A model generated the notes under the pieces. It saw nothing but the letters and a program-made list of their open reading frames with translations, searched no databases and was not told where the DNA came from. The position numbers were made by a program, and so were the translations under genes. From Choristoneura fumiferana (lineage: Eukaryota > Arthropoda > Insecta > Lepidoptera > Tortricidae), in contig NC_133497.1 in the NCBI RefSeq assembly GCF_025370935.1, positions 1,061,045 through 1,125,044 of the forward strand: a stretch of DNA of 64,000 nucleotides, in the 5' to 3' direction. This document shows positions 40,001-47,945 of this stretch, piece by piece (position 1 is the stretch's first letter; every line of letters starts with the position of its first letter).

Positions 40001-43000
40001 AGCGACAGAGCCATCCTGAACATTTATAGAGTCGTTTCGAAACATGTCGACAAGAGAGCTTTGGAGGTAAATCTTTATATACATTTTTATATTCATTCAT
40101 TCAATCTCATTAATAGTCCAATGTTAGAACAATACATCTTTTAGGAAAAGAGGGTTTACATTTGACTTCTAATATATGTATAAAATTCTCGTGTCACAAT
40201 GTTTGTAAACAAACTCTTGACCGATTTTTATGTTTTTTTTTGTGTATATTCTGTAAGTCTGAGAATAGGATGTAATAGTATTTTATGCAACTGTATCGTA
40301 ATAGGGGTCCTTAAAACACGAGTGTGGGTTTATAATAGGGTCACATGAGTGTTGTAAGGCCTAATTACGTACAGTTGCATACAATATTTTATCTATGTCC
40401 ATATATTAATCCTCTATCAGTGTTCAAGAACCATTGAGAATGACTTGCATTAACAAGATCTAGGTAGGTACGTCTGCCCACGACCTGCGCCCGTGCTGTA
40501 ATGATGTATGAAATCTCCACCATGACGATACAGCAGTGTTCATAATAGAATCTTATGTCGTAATGCTGGTCATTACCTATGGTTTTGAACGATATTGAGG
40601 ATTTACTATATGGGTGTAGATAAACTATTTCTCATACTTCTACTCGGACGGTGTCGCGTGCAACAGTTAGTTTCTCTCCAAAGATGTCCGATGTGTTGTC
40701 ATGAACAATAGCTATGCTTATTTACCTTTTGTCGCTCCGCTGAGCTGTTTCCACTTGAGCTGTGCAGAGCGAGGATAGAACTTCAAGAACTCGGCATCAC
40801 AACAGCGTCTTTCCTCCATCGACGGATGTCGCATTCTCACTTTCTTTGGCCATCACACGTCGAGAGGACACATCTGTGGAACGGCTTGTGGTCAGGGAAG
40901 GTTGAAGGCACGAGCGCGCGGCGTCACCCGTGCGTTGGACGGACCAAGTTAATGCACTCAACGTCCAATCCACGAGTGTTCGAGGGCTGCAGTACGGGAG
41001 GAATGGCGACGGATTGTGAAGCTTGCCACCACCCCCGATGGGACGACCAAGGAGCGGAATTTCTCATAGCAAAAAATCAAACATCAAAGGGATTGAACAT
41101 AAGTTTTATCGACTGTTCCAGTTATCGATGTTATCGAATCGACTCTTCTTGTTATCGCCTTGTAACATTATTCTGTAACATTTGACCTCTTTGATAAGCG
41201 ACTTGCATCTCCATATTAAAATAAAATAAATCGCGTCAACGTCACATATTATGACATTTATGTCGCTTGAGTTTTTCTAAGTCATTCCCGTGTTATTAAA
41301 ATGGTTAATCCTAAAAGAAAAACGATTGACAAGTGGATAAAAAAACATCCCTTACTTACTGCTCTAAATGTAAAGTTAATTTTCATCACACTTGCTCGTA
41401 AACAGTGTCGTAACATGCAGGCTACCTTGGTTGCAACCCCCCAAATAAAACCCTCGACCTTAATGTGCTTGTCATGAAGCCCGTGGTCGGTCGCATGAGT
41501 CATTGCCCGTCTAATGTTCATGTCATGAAGCCCGCGGTCGGTCAATGAGTTTGTTACTGCATGGCGTGCTGCTGCTCCGTGCGCGCGCTGCACACGCACG
41601 CCATGCACATGCTGCGGATTGCCTCTAATGAGCGCAATCAGCGGTATCGACCATTTTTTATTAAAATATTAGTTTTTCTTTTATAAATATAAATTGTACT
41701 CGCAAATGTGATGAAAAACATTGTATGTCGCACGGGCGGTACTAGAATTACGAACATCGACTCATTAAAGCCCTCAGTCTTCGATTTCAGGCTTCTAATA
41801 GACTGTCGTTCGTAATTCCTTATTTACCGCCCTTAAGACACAAAGTACCATTAAAGCAGCTCAAGCTATATATATATTTTTTAATTGTAACTTACTTAAA
41901 AAGCGCTATTTTAAAAGAACCTACTATTTCCTGTTTTATTAATTACTGAAATATTTATCGATAGTCGATAAAACTTATGTTCAATTCCTTTGACGTTTGA
42001 TTTTTGCTATGAGAAATTCCGCTCCTTGGTGACGACCACGACCACTCTGCCAAGAGTGTGACGACCAAGAAGATTGATTCATGACACATTTCTCGATCCC
42101 CGCATCGCTTCCTCGCACATCTCTGGTGGAAACGCGGTCCTAATTAATTCTGGATTGTTCTTAATCAGAATAACGAGCACTGATTTTGACGAAGACAATG
42201 AATAACTCCAATTTTCCATACAGTTTTTATGTGTTAATTTTGTGAGGACCCGTAAAACTGTATAAAATACCGGCCAAGTGCGAATCGCACTCGCGCACGA
42301 AGGGTTCCGTACCATTATCTATACAACATTAGACATTAGCAAAAAAACGGCAAAAAAAACAAGTTTGTTAAAAATTTCATTTAATTTTAATTCTATTATA
42401 TATTTTTAAAGTGATTATACAACTATATTCTGTGAATATTTCAAGCGTCTACAATATCCTTTTTCTTTTAGAAAATAATATCAATTGAAGTTTTGCCACA
42501 CACTCAAGCTACACATACAAAAGCGAAGCTCACAGCGCTTAGAATATTGGCCTTCGTCAACACAAGCTGTTCAGGCGATCTCTCGCAATACGTAGACGTG
42601 CAGACGTTGGAAAATGAGTTCAGGAGGGACAAAGTCACGCACGGGAATGCTGATATGGTAAGTGTATTGAATAATAAATAAATATCATGGGACACTTGAC
42701 ACCAATTGACCTAGTCCCAAACTAAGCAAAGCTTGTACTATGGATACTAGAACGGATAAATATACTGATATAGATAAAACATACTTAAATCATGGCCTAC
42801 CAATCCCTACAAGGTATATTTAATACAAAAAAACAGCAATAGATGGCACTACTATTAACATTTGTAAATTATAAAATGTGAATAAATAAAGACTAGCATA
42901 TTTTATAAACACAACTTCACATCAACCTTAATTCAACTCCTTAATTTGAAGATAAGAAACACCATAAAAATAATAAATTGAGAATGTTGACATGTGGCTA

Positions 43001-45019
43001 CATTTCAGCTATGAGGCTTTCGTAGTGTTTTGCAATTGTGACGCTAGATGGCGAATAACCGGAATGCGATTGCTGAGCTTGCCCCGCTTGCTCACATTCG
43101 TCGAAACTATTTGAGAGAAACATGCCATTCTCTTCTAATGACGTAAATAAGACAGAGACATCATGCGTATCTCTAGTCGTCTAGACTCAGTTGGTGAGCT
43201 TGTTGGTTGTTGTCAGTGTACCGTATCCTTATAGTGTCTCACTAGATAGCAATACATATCGTGTTATTTGTGTTCTCACTGGTGCCATCTATTGGAAAAT
43301 CGAAGGAAAGAAAAATAGCCAGTTGAAATAGCCAGTATTAGGGTGATACCATTTGCTTGTACTAGGTGGTGTCTCTGTTATATATGTACTCTGTGCTTAA
43401 ATACATATTAAACACCCAAGACTCGAGAACAAACATTCGTGTCATTCGTGTGATTGGGACCTCAAGCTTTGTAGTCAGGTTCTCTAACCACTTGGCCAAC
43501 CGGTCGTCAAAACACAAACACACACACAAAATAGAAACACTTCATTTATATCGCCTCGTTCCGCTCAGCTGTTTACACCAGAGCGGTGCTGTGCGAGGCA
43601 AGGTAAATGAAGCGTTTCTATTGGTTCATGAATAACACATCCCTCGTAACACAACCTCGCACATCTCTGGTGGTAAGCAGCCTCATGTGGCATTCTCAAT
43701 TTTTTTTTCTGTACTATTTGCAAACTTTTTATTTATAGATACAGTGGTGTATAGAGAGCAATCTGCCGAACAGCGAAAGGTTACTACAGGCGGCCATTTT
43801 GTTGTACGACAAACTGCCCCCCACTAAAAGGAAAGCCATAGTTGTAAACGGCATATTGGATTCGACGCGCGATGTTAGACAGGTTAGTTATTGTAGACAT
43901 ATTTATTCGAATAAGTTTTTATCCGAATAATTAATCGAATATTTTTTTATTCCAATAAGTTTTAATCAAAATAACTATTAAAAAAAAAAACACGATTTTT
44001 TAACCGCGACGATTTTTCCGCCAGCAACTCACTCGACATTTGAAAATCGGGCCTTAGTTTATTCGGATAAATCCATAAAAAATATTTATGTTTTTTTTTG
44101 GTTAGTCCATACAAATAATATTTTAACTACATATAAATTATTAGCGAATAAATTATCACGGGAGAAAAATATTCGAATAACAATAATCATCCGATAATTT
44201 TCTTCCTCAATTACGAATAATTTGATTATTCTTATTCGTTATTCGAACAAATCTCTGATTATCTGTAAGACACTAATAAGTCTAACTGTTATGTAAACGT
44301 TTATTATTATTAAAAAATACGTTGTTATACACTGTGTTTTTTTTTTAATTCGCTCAGTTAACTAATATACCTGGTAGTATTTCGGCCAAATAAAAAAAAA
44401 GTTTTTTCGTAAGTAGTTACTTAAAATAACTTCACAGTTATTGTTGAAGGTTAAATTGTAGAATAACCATCTTGTCAAGGGACATTGACTTCACAATTTA
44501 GAGAGACATAAAAAAACTAAAATTTAATCCTTCTTTTGCTAAATATGTGTGTGAATTAAAAACCTTTTTAGTATTAATTAGTACGGACATTAAAAAAGTC
44601 ATAAATTTGCTGCGATTAATTAATTATCTTAATTAGAAAGAAAGAGAAAGATTTATCTTGGTTCCATCAGACATAATTCTTGATTATCTTTTAAGCAGTA
44701 AGAGTTGGGCCACGAACGAGTGTCTTGGAGAAATCAACTTTATTTGACCTGTCAAATGTTGCCTAAAGTTAACGTAAATCAAAAATAACACGATGTATAC
44801 AAGTTTTATACGAACGGCCCTTTTTTGACATTCCAGGCAGCCGTGCACTACCTGATCAACCAGTCGTGCAGCAGCGACGCTTCCCTTCAAATATGGCGGG
44901 ACCTGTATGACGTCACAAGTGATGACGCCATAGTCAAGTCGCAGGCCGTTACGAGGGAGTTCGCGGGCTATTTGGCGACGGCGGTGGCACTCTTCTTAGA
45001 AGAGAGGAGGGAGTATGAG
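33883..45019 (+). CDS. Helical-repeat protein gene, nine exons, DNA-PKcs-like N-terminal region (tentative), incomplete
   Basis: Nine plus-strand exons join in consistent phase to 447 codons with no stop. The protein is alpha-helical, of HEAT/ARM character: repeated segments such as LRKHALNCLICVTKRS, LVGAICEHHPSVM, TKAKLTALRILAFVN and RLLQAAILLYDKLP. The order HPSVMCNDINKIWRTYLNML, ILEGICGLFKHFGEDLPTAE, ACFKILEPYAGLFRERV resembles the human DNA-PKcs N-terminal stretch around [20 protein letters not shown] and LAGCLKGLSSLLCNFTKS, which is why I suggest PRKDC. Other giant HEAT proteins are possible. The sequence stops at a GTGGGT donor; about 3,500 further residues would be expected for DNA-PKcs and none follow here. 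DNA-PKcs acts with Ku in nuclear end joining. Confidence 0.5.
34216..34307 (-). repeat. SINE family C 3' fragment
   Basis: CCTATATATGTCCCACTGCT to GTTCCCACGCGGGCCCA, the inverted 3' third of SINE C. Confidence 0.75.
34713..34886 (+). CDS. HEAT-like gene exon 2
   Basis: It encodes EWVIDTLLYKPVDLLRTVSE then RRGEEVWLKALGDAVKLLAE and WSYAEKYYEDITNV. Acceptor CTCCGCAG, donor GTAAGC, phase 1. Confidence 0.75.
35064..35440 (+). mobile_element. Helitron-like element, 5' part
   Basis: TCCTACTAATATTATAAATG at the left, then GTGAGTGAGTATGTTTGTTA, CGGCTGGACGGATTTGGATG and two GATATTCCCAYRGGATAGGG segments. A family D fragment breaks it at 35437-35595 and the 3' part continues to about 35745. Confidence 0.5.
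35437..35595 (-). repeat. Family D retroposon, truncated
   Basis: GACTGGATGGCCAACGAGCA to TACCTCAAGTGCCAGTAATT, inside a Helitron-like element. Confidence 0.7.
35804..35938 (+). CDS. HEAT-like gene exon 3
   Basis: It encodes QLRKHALNCLICVTKRSEIG then AKNYSRHITSLEQATQCKTP and LALLVG. I chose the acceptor ATGATGCAG, with a long pyrimidine tract, because the upstream TTTTAG at 35778 would put a stop in the phase set by exon 2. Donor GTATGT. Confidence 0.7.
35965..36530. mobile_element. 'gggttccgt' family element, full copy
   Basis: It starts TTTTTAGGGTTCGGTAGCCA, has (CTGT)n, and ends TGGTTACGGAACCCTATTTT with GGGCGTGTCCGATACGCTCT. The ends correspond inversely to those of 2950-3580. Confidence 0.65.
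36765..36895. mobile_element. MITE-3, diverged copy
   Basis: CTTTCACCACTCACTGATTA on the left and AACAGAGACAACATCATAAT in the right half. The hairpin is decayed. Confidence 0.5.
36923..37017 (+). CDS. HEAT-like gene exon 4
   Basis: It encodes GAICEHHPSVMCNDINKIWR then TYLNMLENNKNT. Acceptor TTTTTAG, donor GTGAGT, phase 0. Confidence 0.75.
37083..37200 (-). mobile_element. SINE family A, diverged
   Basis: Tail TACAAACTGAAATATAGATA and head GACCAGCGCTGGGAATGGAA, with several changes in the B box. Confidence 0.7.
37627..37720. repeat. 47 bp perfect tandem duplication
   Basis: AATATTTACTGATAAGATAA then TACAGATTAATCGCGACAGA occurs twice head to tail. Confidence 0.85.
38221..38465 (+). mobile_element. 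SINE family B, complete
   Basis: Head GGATGGCTAAGTGGTTAGAG, B box GGTTCGAATCC, body CAGATATTTGTGTGAATAAC and tail AATTGTGTCAAGTGTCCATG with ATATTTATTT. It is the best reference copy in the window. Confidence 0.8.
38939..39077 (+). CDS. HEAT-like gene exon 5
   Basis: It encodes DTLTKAILEGICGLFKHFGE then DLPTAELNNFYDSLSCVYMK and KNGCRS. Acceptor TTTATCAG, donor GTAAAT. Confidence 0.75.
39270..39735 (-). pseudogene. LINE reverse transcriptase C-terminal fragment, interrupted
   Basis: The minus strand reads MAVRCDMLARRFARCTRDVK, TLFKAFCVSFYSCALWVSYT, LRVQYNNAFRVLMGLPRWCS and ASGMFASG, then after an interruption VMRKRCASLEARLRASPNRI. This matches the C-terminal region of a LINE polymerase. A family F repeat (39388-39488) splits it. 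Confidence 0.7.
39388..39488. repeat. Family F repeat inserted in a LINE
   Basis: (ACAAT)n, ACTCTTTATTGCACACCAAT and GGTAAGCAATAGG, as at 19866-19985. Confidence 0.65.
39900..40066 (+). CDS. HEAT-like gene exon 6
   Basis: It encodes ACFKILEPYAGLFRERVSMD then KSIRDQLWECIGEESDRAIL and YRVVSKHVDKRALE. Acceptor TTCTTTTAG, donor GTAAAT, phase 0. Confidence 0.75.
40790..42065 (+). pseudogene. RTE-type LINE 3' end carrying a DNA element
   Basis: With frameshifts the plus strand reads FFGHHTSRGHICGTACGQGR and EEWRRIVKLATTPDGTT, the LINE end pattern F-F-G-H, R-W-R-x-I-V-K-x-A-T-x-x-D-G. The LINE resumes after 42029 with CGACCACGACCACTCTGCC. The element at 41047-42029 sits between. Confidence 0.6.
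41047..42029. mobile_element. DNA element with about 70 bp inverted ends, hosting a MITE-2 half
   Basis: CCAAGGAGCGGAATTTCTCA and TGAGAAATTCCGCTCCTTGG are exact inverses, and the pairing continues to CATAAGTTTTATCGAC. Inside, 41390-41850 is a half copy of MITE-2. A short frame near 41301 (MVNPKRKTIDKWIKKHPLL) is too short to classify. Confidence 0.65.
42270..42330. repeat. 'gggttccgt' family end fragment
   Basis: ACCGGCCAAGTGCGAATCGC and GAAGGGTTCCGTACCATTAT. Confidence 0.6.
42472..42657 (+). CDS. HEAT-like gene exon 7
   Basis: It encodes KIISIEVLPHTQATHTKAKL then TALRILAFVNTSCSGDLSQY and VDVQTLENEFRRDKVTHGNA. Acceptor TTCTTTTAG, donor ATG then GTAAGT. Confidence 0.75.
42675..42790 (-). repeat. 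SINE family B tail
   Basis: AATATCATGGGACACTTGAC, CCAATTGACCTAGTCCCAAA. It shows the uninterrupted sequence of the site used by MITE-1 and the foldback element elsewhere. Confidence 0.75.
43388..43512 (-). repeat. SINE family B, decayed
   Basis: ACCTCAAGCTTTGTAGTCAG and GTTCTCTAACCACTTGGCCA are the inverted head. The body is shortened. Confidence 0.6.
43739..43882 (+). CDS. HEAT-like gene exon 8
   Basis: It encodes IQWCIESNLPNSERLLQAAI then LLYDKLPPTKRKAIVVNGIL and DSTRDVRQ. Acceptor ATTTATAG, donor CAG then GTTAGT. Confidence 0.75.
43900..44830. other. Intron 8 of the HEAT-like gene, no further feature
   Basis: It contains a low-complexity TTATTCGAATAA-type region (43900-44270) with inverted copies of ATTCGAATAA and AT-rich unique sequence. 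No exon seen. Confidence 0.4.
44837..45019 (+). CDS. HEAT-like gene exon 9, last one seen
   Basis: It encodes AAVHYLINQSCSSDASLQIW then RDLYDVTSDDAIVKSQAVTR and ATAVALFLEERREYE. Acceptor ATTCCAG, donor GAG then GTGGGT. If unspliced, the frame runs 13 more codons to a stop at 45056-45058, but this tail (VGEGKILLKERK) looks intronic. Confidence 0.72.
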
Positions 45020-45189
45020 GTGGGTGAAGGAAAAATATTACTAAAAGAAAGAAAGTAAACATTTATTCGCTGTTATTGTTCATCCACCATTACGTTTCAT
45101 ATTTCGTTTTTTAGATTTTTTTTTAAGTTATTCGACTCTAAAAATACAAACTTGATTTACGTCTGTATTCATCGAAGCCCCAAATATTA

Positions 45190-45450
45190 TTTTTTTCGAC
45201 TGGATGGTAAACGAGCAAGTGGGTCTCGTGATGGTAAGAGATCACCACCGCCCATAAACATCTGCAACACCAGGGGTATTGCCGATGCGTTGCCAACCTA
45301 TAGGCTTTAGATGGGATACCTCAAGTGCCAGTAATTTCACCGGCTGTCTTAATCTCCACGCCGAAACACAACAATGCAAGCACGGCTGCTTCACGGCAGG
45401 ATTAGCGAGTAAGATGGTGGTAGCAATCCGGGCGGACCTTGCACAAGTCC
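45190..45450 (-). mobile_element. Family D retroposon
   Basis: GACTGGATGGTAAACGAGCA to GGCGGACCTTGCACAAGTCC, nearly full length. Confidence 0.75.
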
Positions 45451-45567
45451 TAATGTAATTAATGTTAATTATTCAAGAAATGTGAATTAAAAGTATCAGT
45501 GCAGTTGCCATGAAACAATTTGTGTTTCAAATAAATAAGGCCGTGGAACCATGTGATCAACATTATA

Positions 45568-45850
45568 CAGGGCGTCCCACGGCTATGCCACATGGAGGGA
45601 AAGTACCTTGAATATTGTAGATGGAACCTTTTGCTGAAAGAAGACATTATTTTAATTTTAAAAACAATTTAAACTGCATTCATAGATTTTAAATAATTAC
45701 ATGGTTGACCGGGAATCGAACCCGCTACACGAGAAAAATAATTACCCTGTAGCTTTATCATACCGATCGAAAGGCTTCATCATAAGGATTATTTTTGCTA
45801 AATAACATAGTGTCAGAAATAAAGGGAAGACCATGAATTTTAACATTTTT
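45568..45850. repeat. Left terminal inverted repeat with pol III B-box-like motif
   Basis: Inverse of 47256-47537. It contains GGGAATCGAACCCGC, the inverse of the tRNA B-box consensus, near 45712. Confidence 0.8.
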
Positions 45851-45863
45851 AATACAAAATTAA

Positions 45864-46922
45864 TCAATTTATCAAATGCTCGAAATGAGTCCCTTCTTGT
45901 TGAATACAAAGTCGCACTCTTTTGATTATTTCTCTCTCTGTCGATTTTTTGATCTTGTTGTGGTGGATATTTAGAATAATACGTCTAAGTTCTGTTTGTA
46001 GCTCGTTGATACTTTCATACTGGTTCTTGTAAACTAAATTTTTTACATAACCCCATAAAAAAAAATCTAACGGGGTTAGATCTGGGGATCTCGGCGGCCA
46101 TCTTATTTGTCCATTTGTTCCGATCCAGGGACGAAAGTGTTCATTGAGATAGTCCCCTGTTCTGTGACTGTTATGAGCCGGAGCCCCATCTTGCTGAAAA
46201 GTAAGGTTATGTCGTTCTGCAACCGGTAGATTATTTATCTCATATCTTAAAATCTCAAGTATTTCTAAATACCTTTCCGTATTCAAATGCCCTTCGTAAA
46301 AATGTACTAAGAGGACCCGGTTATTTACAATCCCACACCAACAGTTGAACGAAAAACGCACTTGATTATTAGTCTCACGGATACGTAAGGGATTCTCCCT
46401 GCACCAAATGCGATTATTGTGACGGTTGTACATACCATTATTGCTGAAGTTTGTCTCGTCTGACCAGATAATATTATTTAGAAAATACGGATCCTCTAGG
46501 ATGAGCCTCTCGATTTCATGACAGTAAATAAGTCGTCTTTCAGGATCACCCGGCAGTAATTTTTGTACTAATCGCCCTTCAACGTAACTTTTGAATTTGT
46601 ATTTTTTCAGTACACGGTGTATTTTGCTTTTCGAAATTCCGATCACTTCTTCACCTTCTCTCACTGAACTTTTAGGATTTGCCTCAAAGTATATCAAAAT
46701 GTCGAGTTCATCGTCAGTGTTTATGATTTGGTGCCGCGGTTGTGGTATGCGATGATCGAAACGGCCCAAATTTAGCAGATTATCCACAAACCGTTTCATT
46801 ATAAATCGAGATGGTGTATTTCTATCAGGATATCTTTCACGGTGCCATTGTAAGGCTAATGTTATGTTTTTGTGGTTTAAAACGTATGCTTCCATTAAAT
46901 CAAAATTATTTTGATACGCCAT
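45864..46922 (-). CDS. Transposase, DUF4817 plus DDE domain
   Basis: The 352-residue enzyme would cut and rejoin the element's ends in the nucleus. I take the Met at 46922 (MAYQNNFDLMEAYVLNHKNI) as start; an in-frame Met at 46991 adds 23 hydrophobic residues unlike the family. Residues 1-60 match the DUF4817 helix-turn-helix pattern (ALQWHRERYPDRNTPSR), followed by a second helix-turn-helix around EEVIGISKSKIHRVLKKYKF. The catalytic acids appear as WSDETNFSNNG, FQQDGAPAHNS and PPRSPDLTPLDFFLWG, with about 35 residues between the second and third. No stop or frameshift is seen, so the element may be autonomous. Confidence 0.88.
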   Translation of the reverse strand: MAYQNNFDLMEAYVLNHKNITLALQWHRERYPDRNTPSRFIMKRFVDNLLNLGRFDHRIPQPRHQIINTDDELDILIYFEANPKSSVREGEEVIGISKSKIHRVLKKYKFKSYVEGRLVQKLLPGDPERRLIYCHEIERLILEDPYFLNNIIWSDETNFSNNGMYNRHNNRIWCRENPLRIRETNNQVRFSFNCWCGIVNNRVLLVHFYEGHLNTERYLEILEILRYEINNLPVAERHNLTFQQDGAPAHNSHRTGDYLNEHFRPWIGTNGQIRWPPRSPDLTPLDFFLWGYVKNLVYKNQYESINELQTELRRIILNIHHNKIKKSTEREIIKRVRLCIQQEGTHFEHLIN

Positions 46923-47255
46923 GGTTATGTATGTAATCCTACAATGAAAATCACAGAAACAAAAGAATAAAAGTTTGAAAATGGAACACATTTTTGAATT
47001 ATTTCTTTATAATACACAAAAATAATTTACGCGTCTTTCGGCTCAGGATACGGCTCGATTTGTTGCATACAATCAGGTACCTACTAATTACGTATCTCTT
47101 TATCATTTTTATCATGCAATTAAATATAATAGGGAAATGATGCGTACTTCTCAAGTGGGTACTGATTTATTAGTAAGAGGTACTTATGATAATGACAGTT
47201 GTATGTCCTTACGACAATGTCAGCTTTTCATTTTTCTGAACAAAATTTCACATAC

Positions 47256-47537
47256 AATGTTAAAATTCATGGTCTTCCTTTTATTTCTGACACTATGTTA
47301 TTTAACAAAAAATAATCCTTATGATGAAGCCTTTCGATCGGTATGATAAAGCTACAGGGTAATTATTTTTCTCGTGTAGCGGTTCGATTCCCGGTTCAAC
47401 CATGTAATTATTTTAAAATCTATGAAATGCAGTTTAATTTTTTTAAAATTAAAATAATGTCTTCTTTCAGCAAAAGGTTCCATCTACAATATTCAAGGTA
47501 CTTTCCCTCCATGTGGCATAGCCGTGGGACGCCCCTG
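47256..47537. repeat. Right terminal inverted repeat with pol III B-box motif
   Basis: It contains TAGCGGTTCGATTCCCGG near 47377, a perfect GGTTCGANTCC B box, next to GTATGATAAAGCTACAGGG. Confidence 0.8.
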
Positions 47538-47783
47538 TATATATATAGTAAGGAAGTGTAACAGTCACCTCCATTAATATCTCTACCAAGTGGAGCGTGC
47601 AAAAATGTCTGACATGTCCTACCGGCCCTAGAAAGAGAGTCGTATTACATAGGTATGTAGGTATGTATGCACGTTTTACTGTGTCAGATATTGGTGCTAG
47701 TGACTGTACTGGCGGTACAATTATATATATACAACTGATAGTTGTTGAAACGGAGAAATACCCAAATAAGCATCGGTTCTTAC

Positions 47784-47945
47784 CTGAGCTCTCCTTTTAG
47801 TTGAACGAAGTCACAATTAGCTTTTCGTCCGCACGACCGTCGTACATTCTCTTTAGATCGCCATCTTGTACGAATATGACTGGACGTTCAATGTCACTTC
47901 GCGACAATACTGAGACGTTTTTTCCGTGCAAGCCACTATAGCAAA
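47784..47945 (-). CDS. Thioredoxin-like gene exon with two apparent one-base losses
   Basis: From the acceptor TTCGTTCAG, frame 1 gives FAIVACTEKTSQYCRE, then frame 2 gives PVIFVQDGDLKRMYDGRADE and KLIV, then frame 3 gives FVQLKGEL up to a strong CAG/GTAAGA donor. Each single frame meets a stop. Joining them needs one extra base at two places, near 47870-47895 and near 47810. Confidence 0.5.

Larger units (their letters stand above)
45568..47537 (-). mobile_element. IS630/Tc1/mariner-type transposon with about 280 bp terminal inverted repeats
   Basis: CAGGGCGTCCCACGGCTATG at the left and its inverse CATAGCCGTGGGACGCCCCTG at the right bound 1,970 bp, flanked by TA on each side as expected for this superfamily. 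The inverted repeats run about 45568-45850 and 47256-47537 with a few differences. One long open frame fills the space between. The close match of both ends and the intact frame suggest recent insertion. Confidence 0.88.

Noticed and set aside
41301..41390. Start of a transposase (MVNPKRKTIDKWIKKHPLL)
   Set aside because: The frame is interrupted by the MITE-2 half and too short to assign.
45020..45058. C-terminal tail VGEGKILLKERK as the real end of the HEAT-like protein
   Set aside because: It follows a good donor, is Lys-rich low-quality sequence, and would end the protein mid-repeat.
46923..46991. Longer transposase start with 23 extra residues
   Set aside because: The extension is Phe/Cys-rich and unlike DUF4817 proteins; the Met at 46922 fits the family start.
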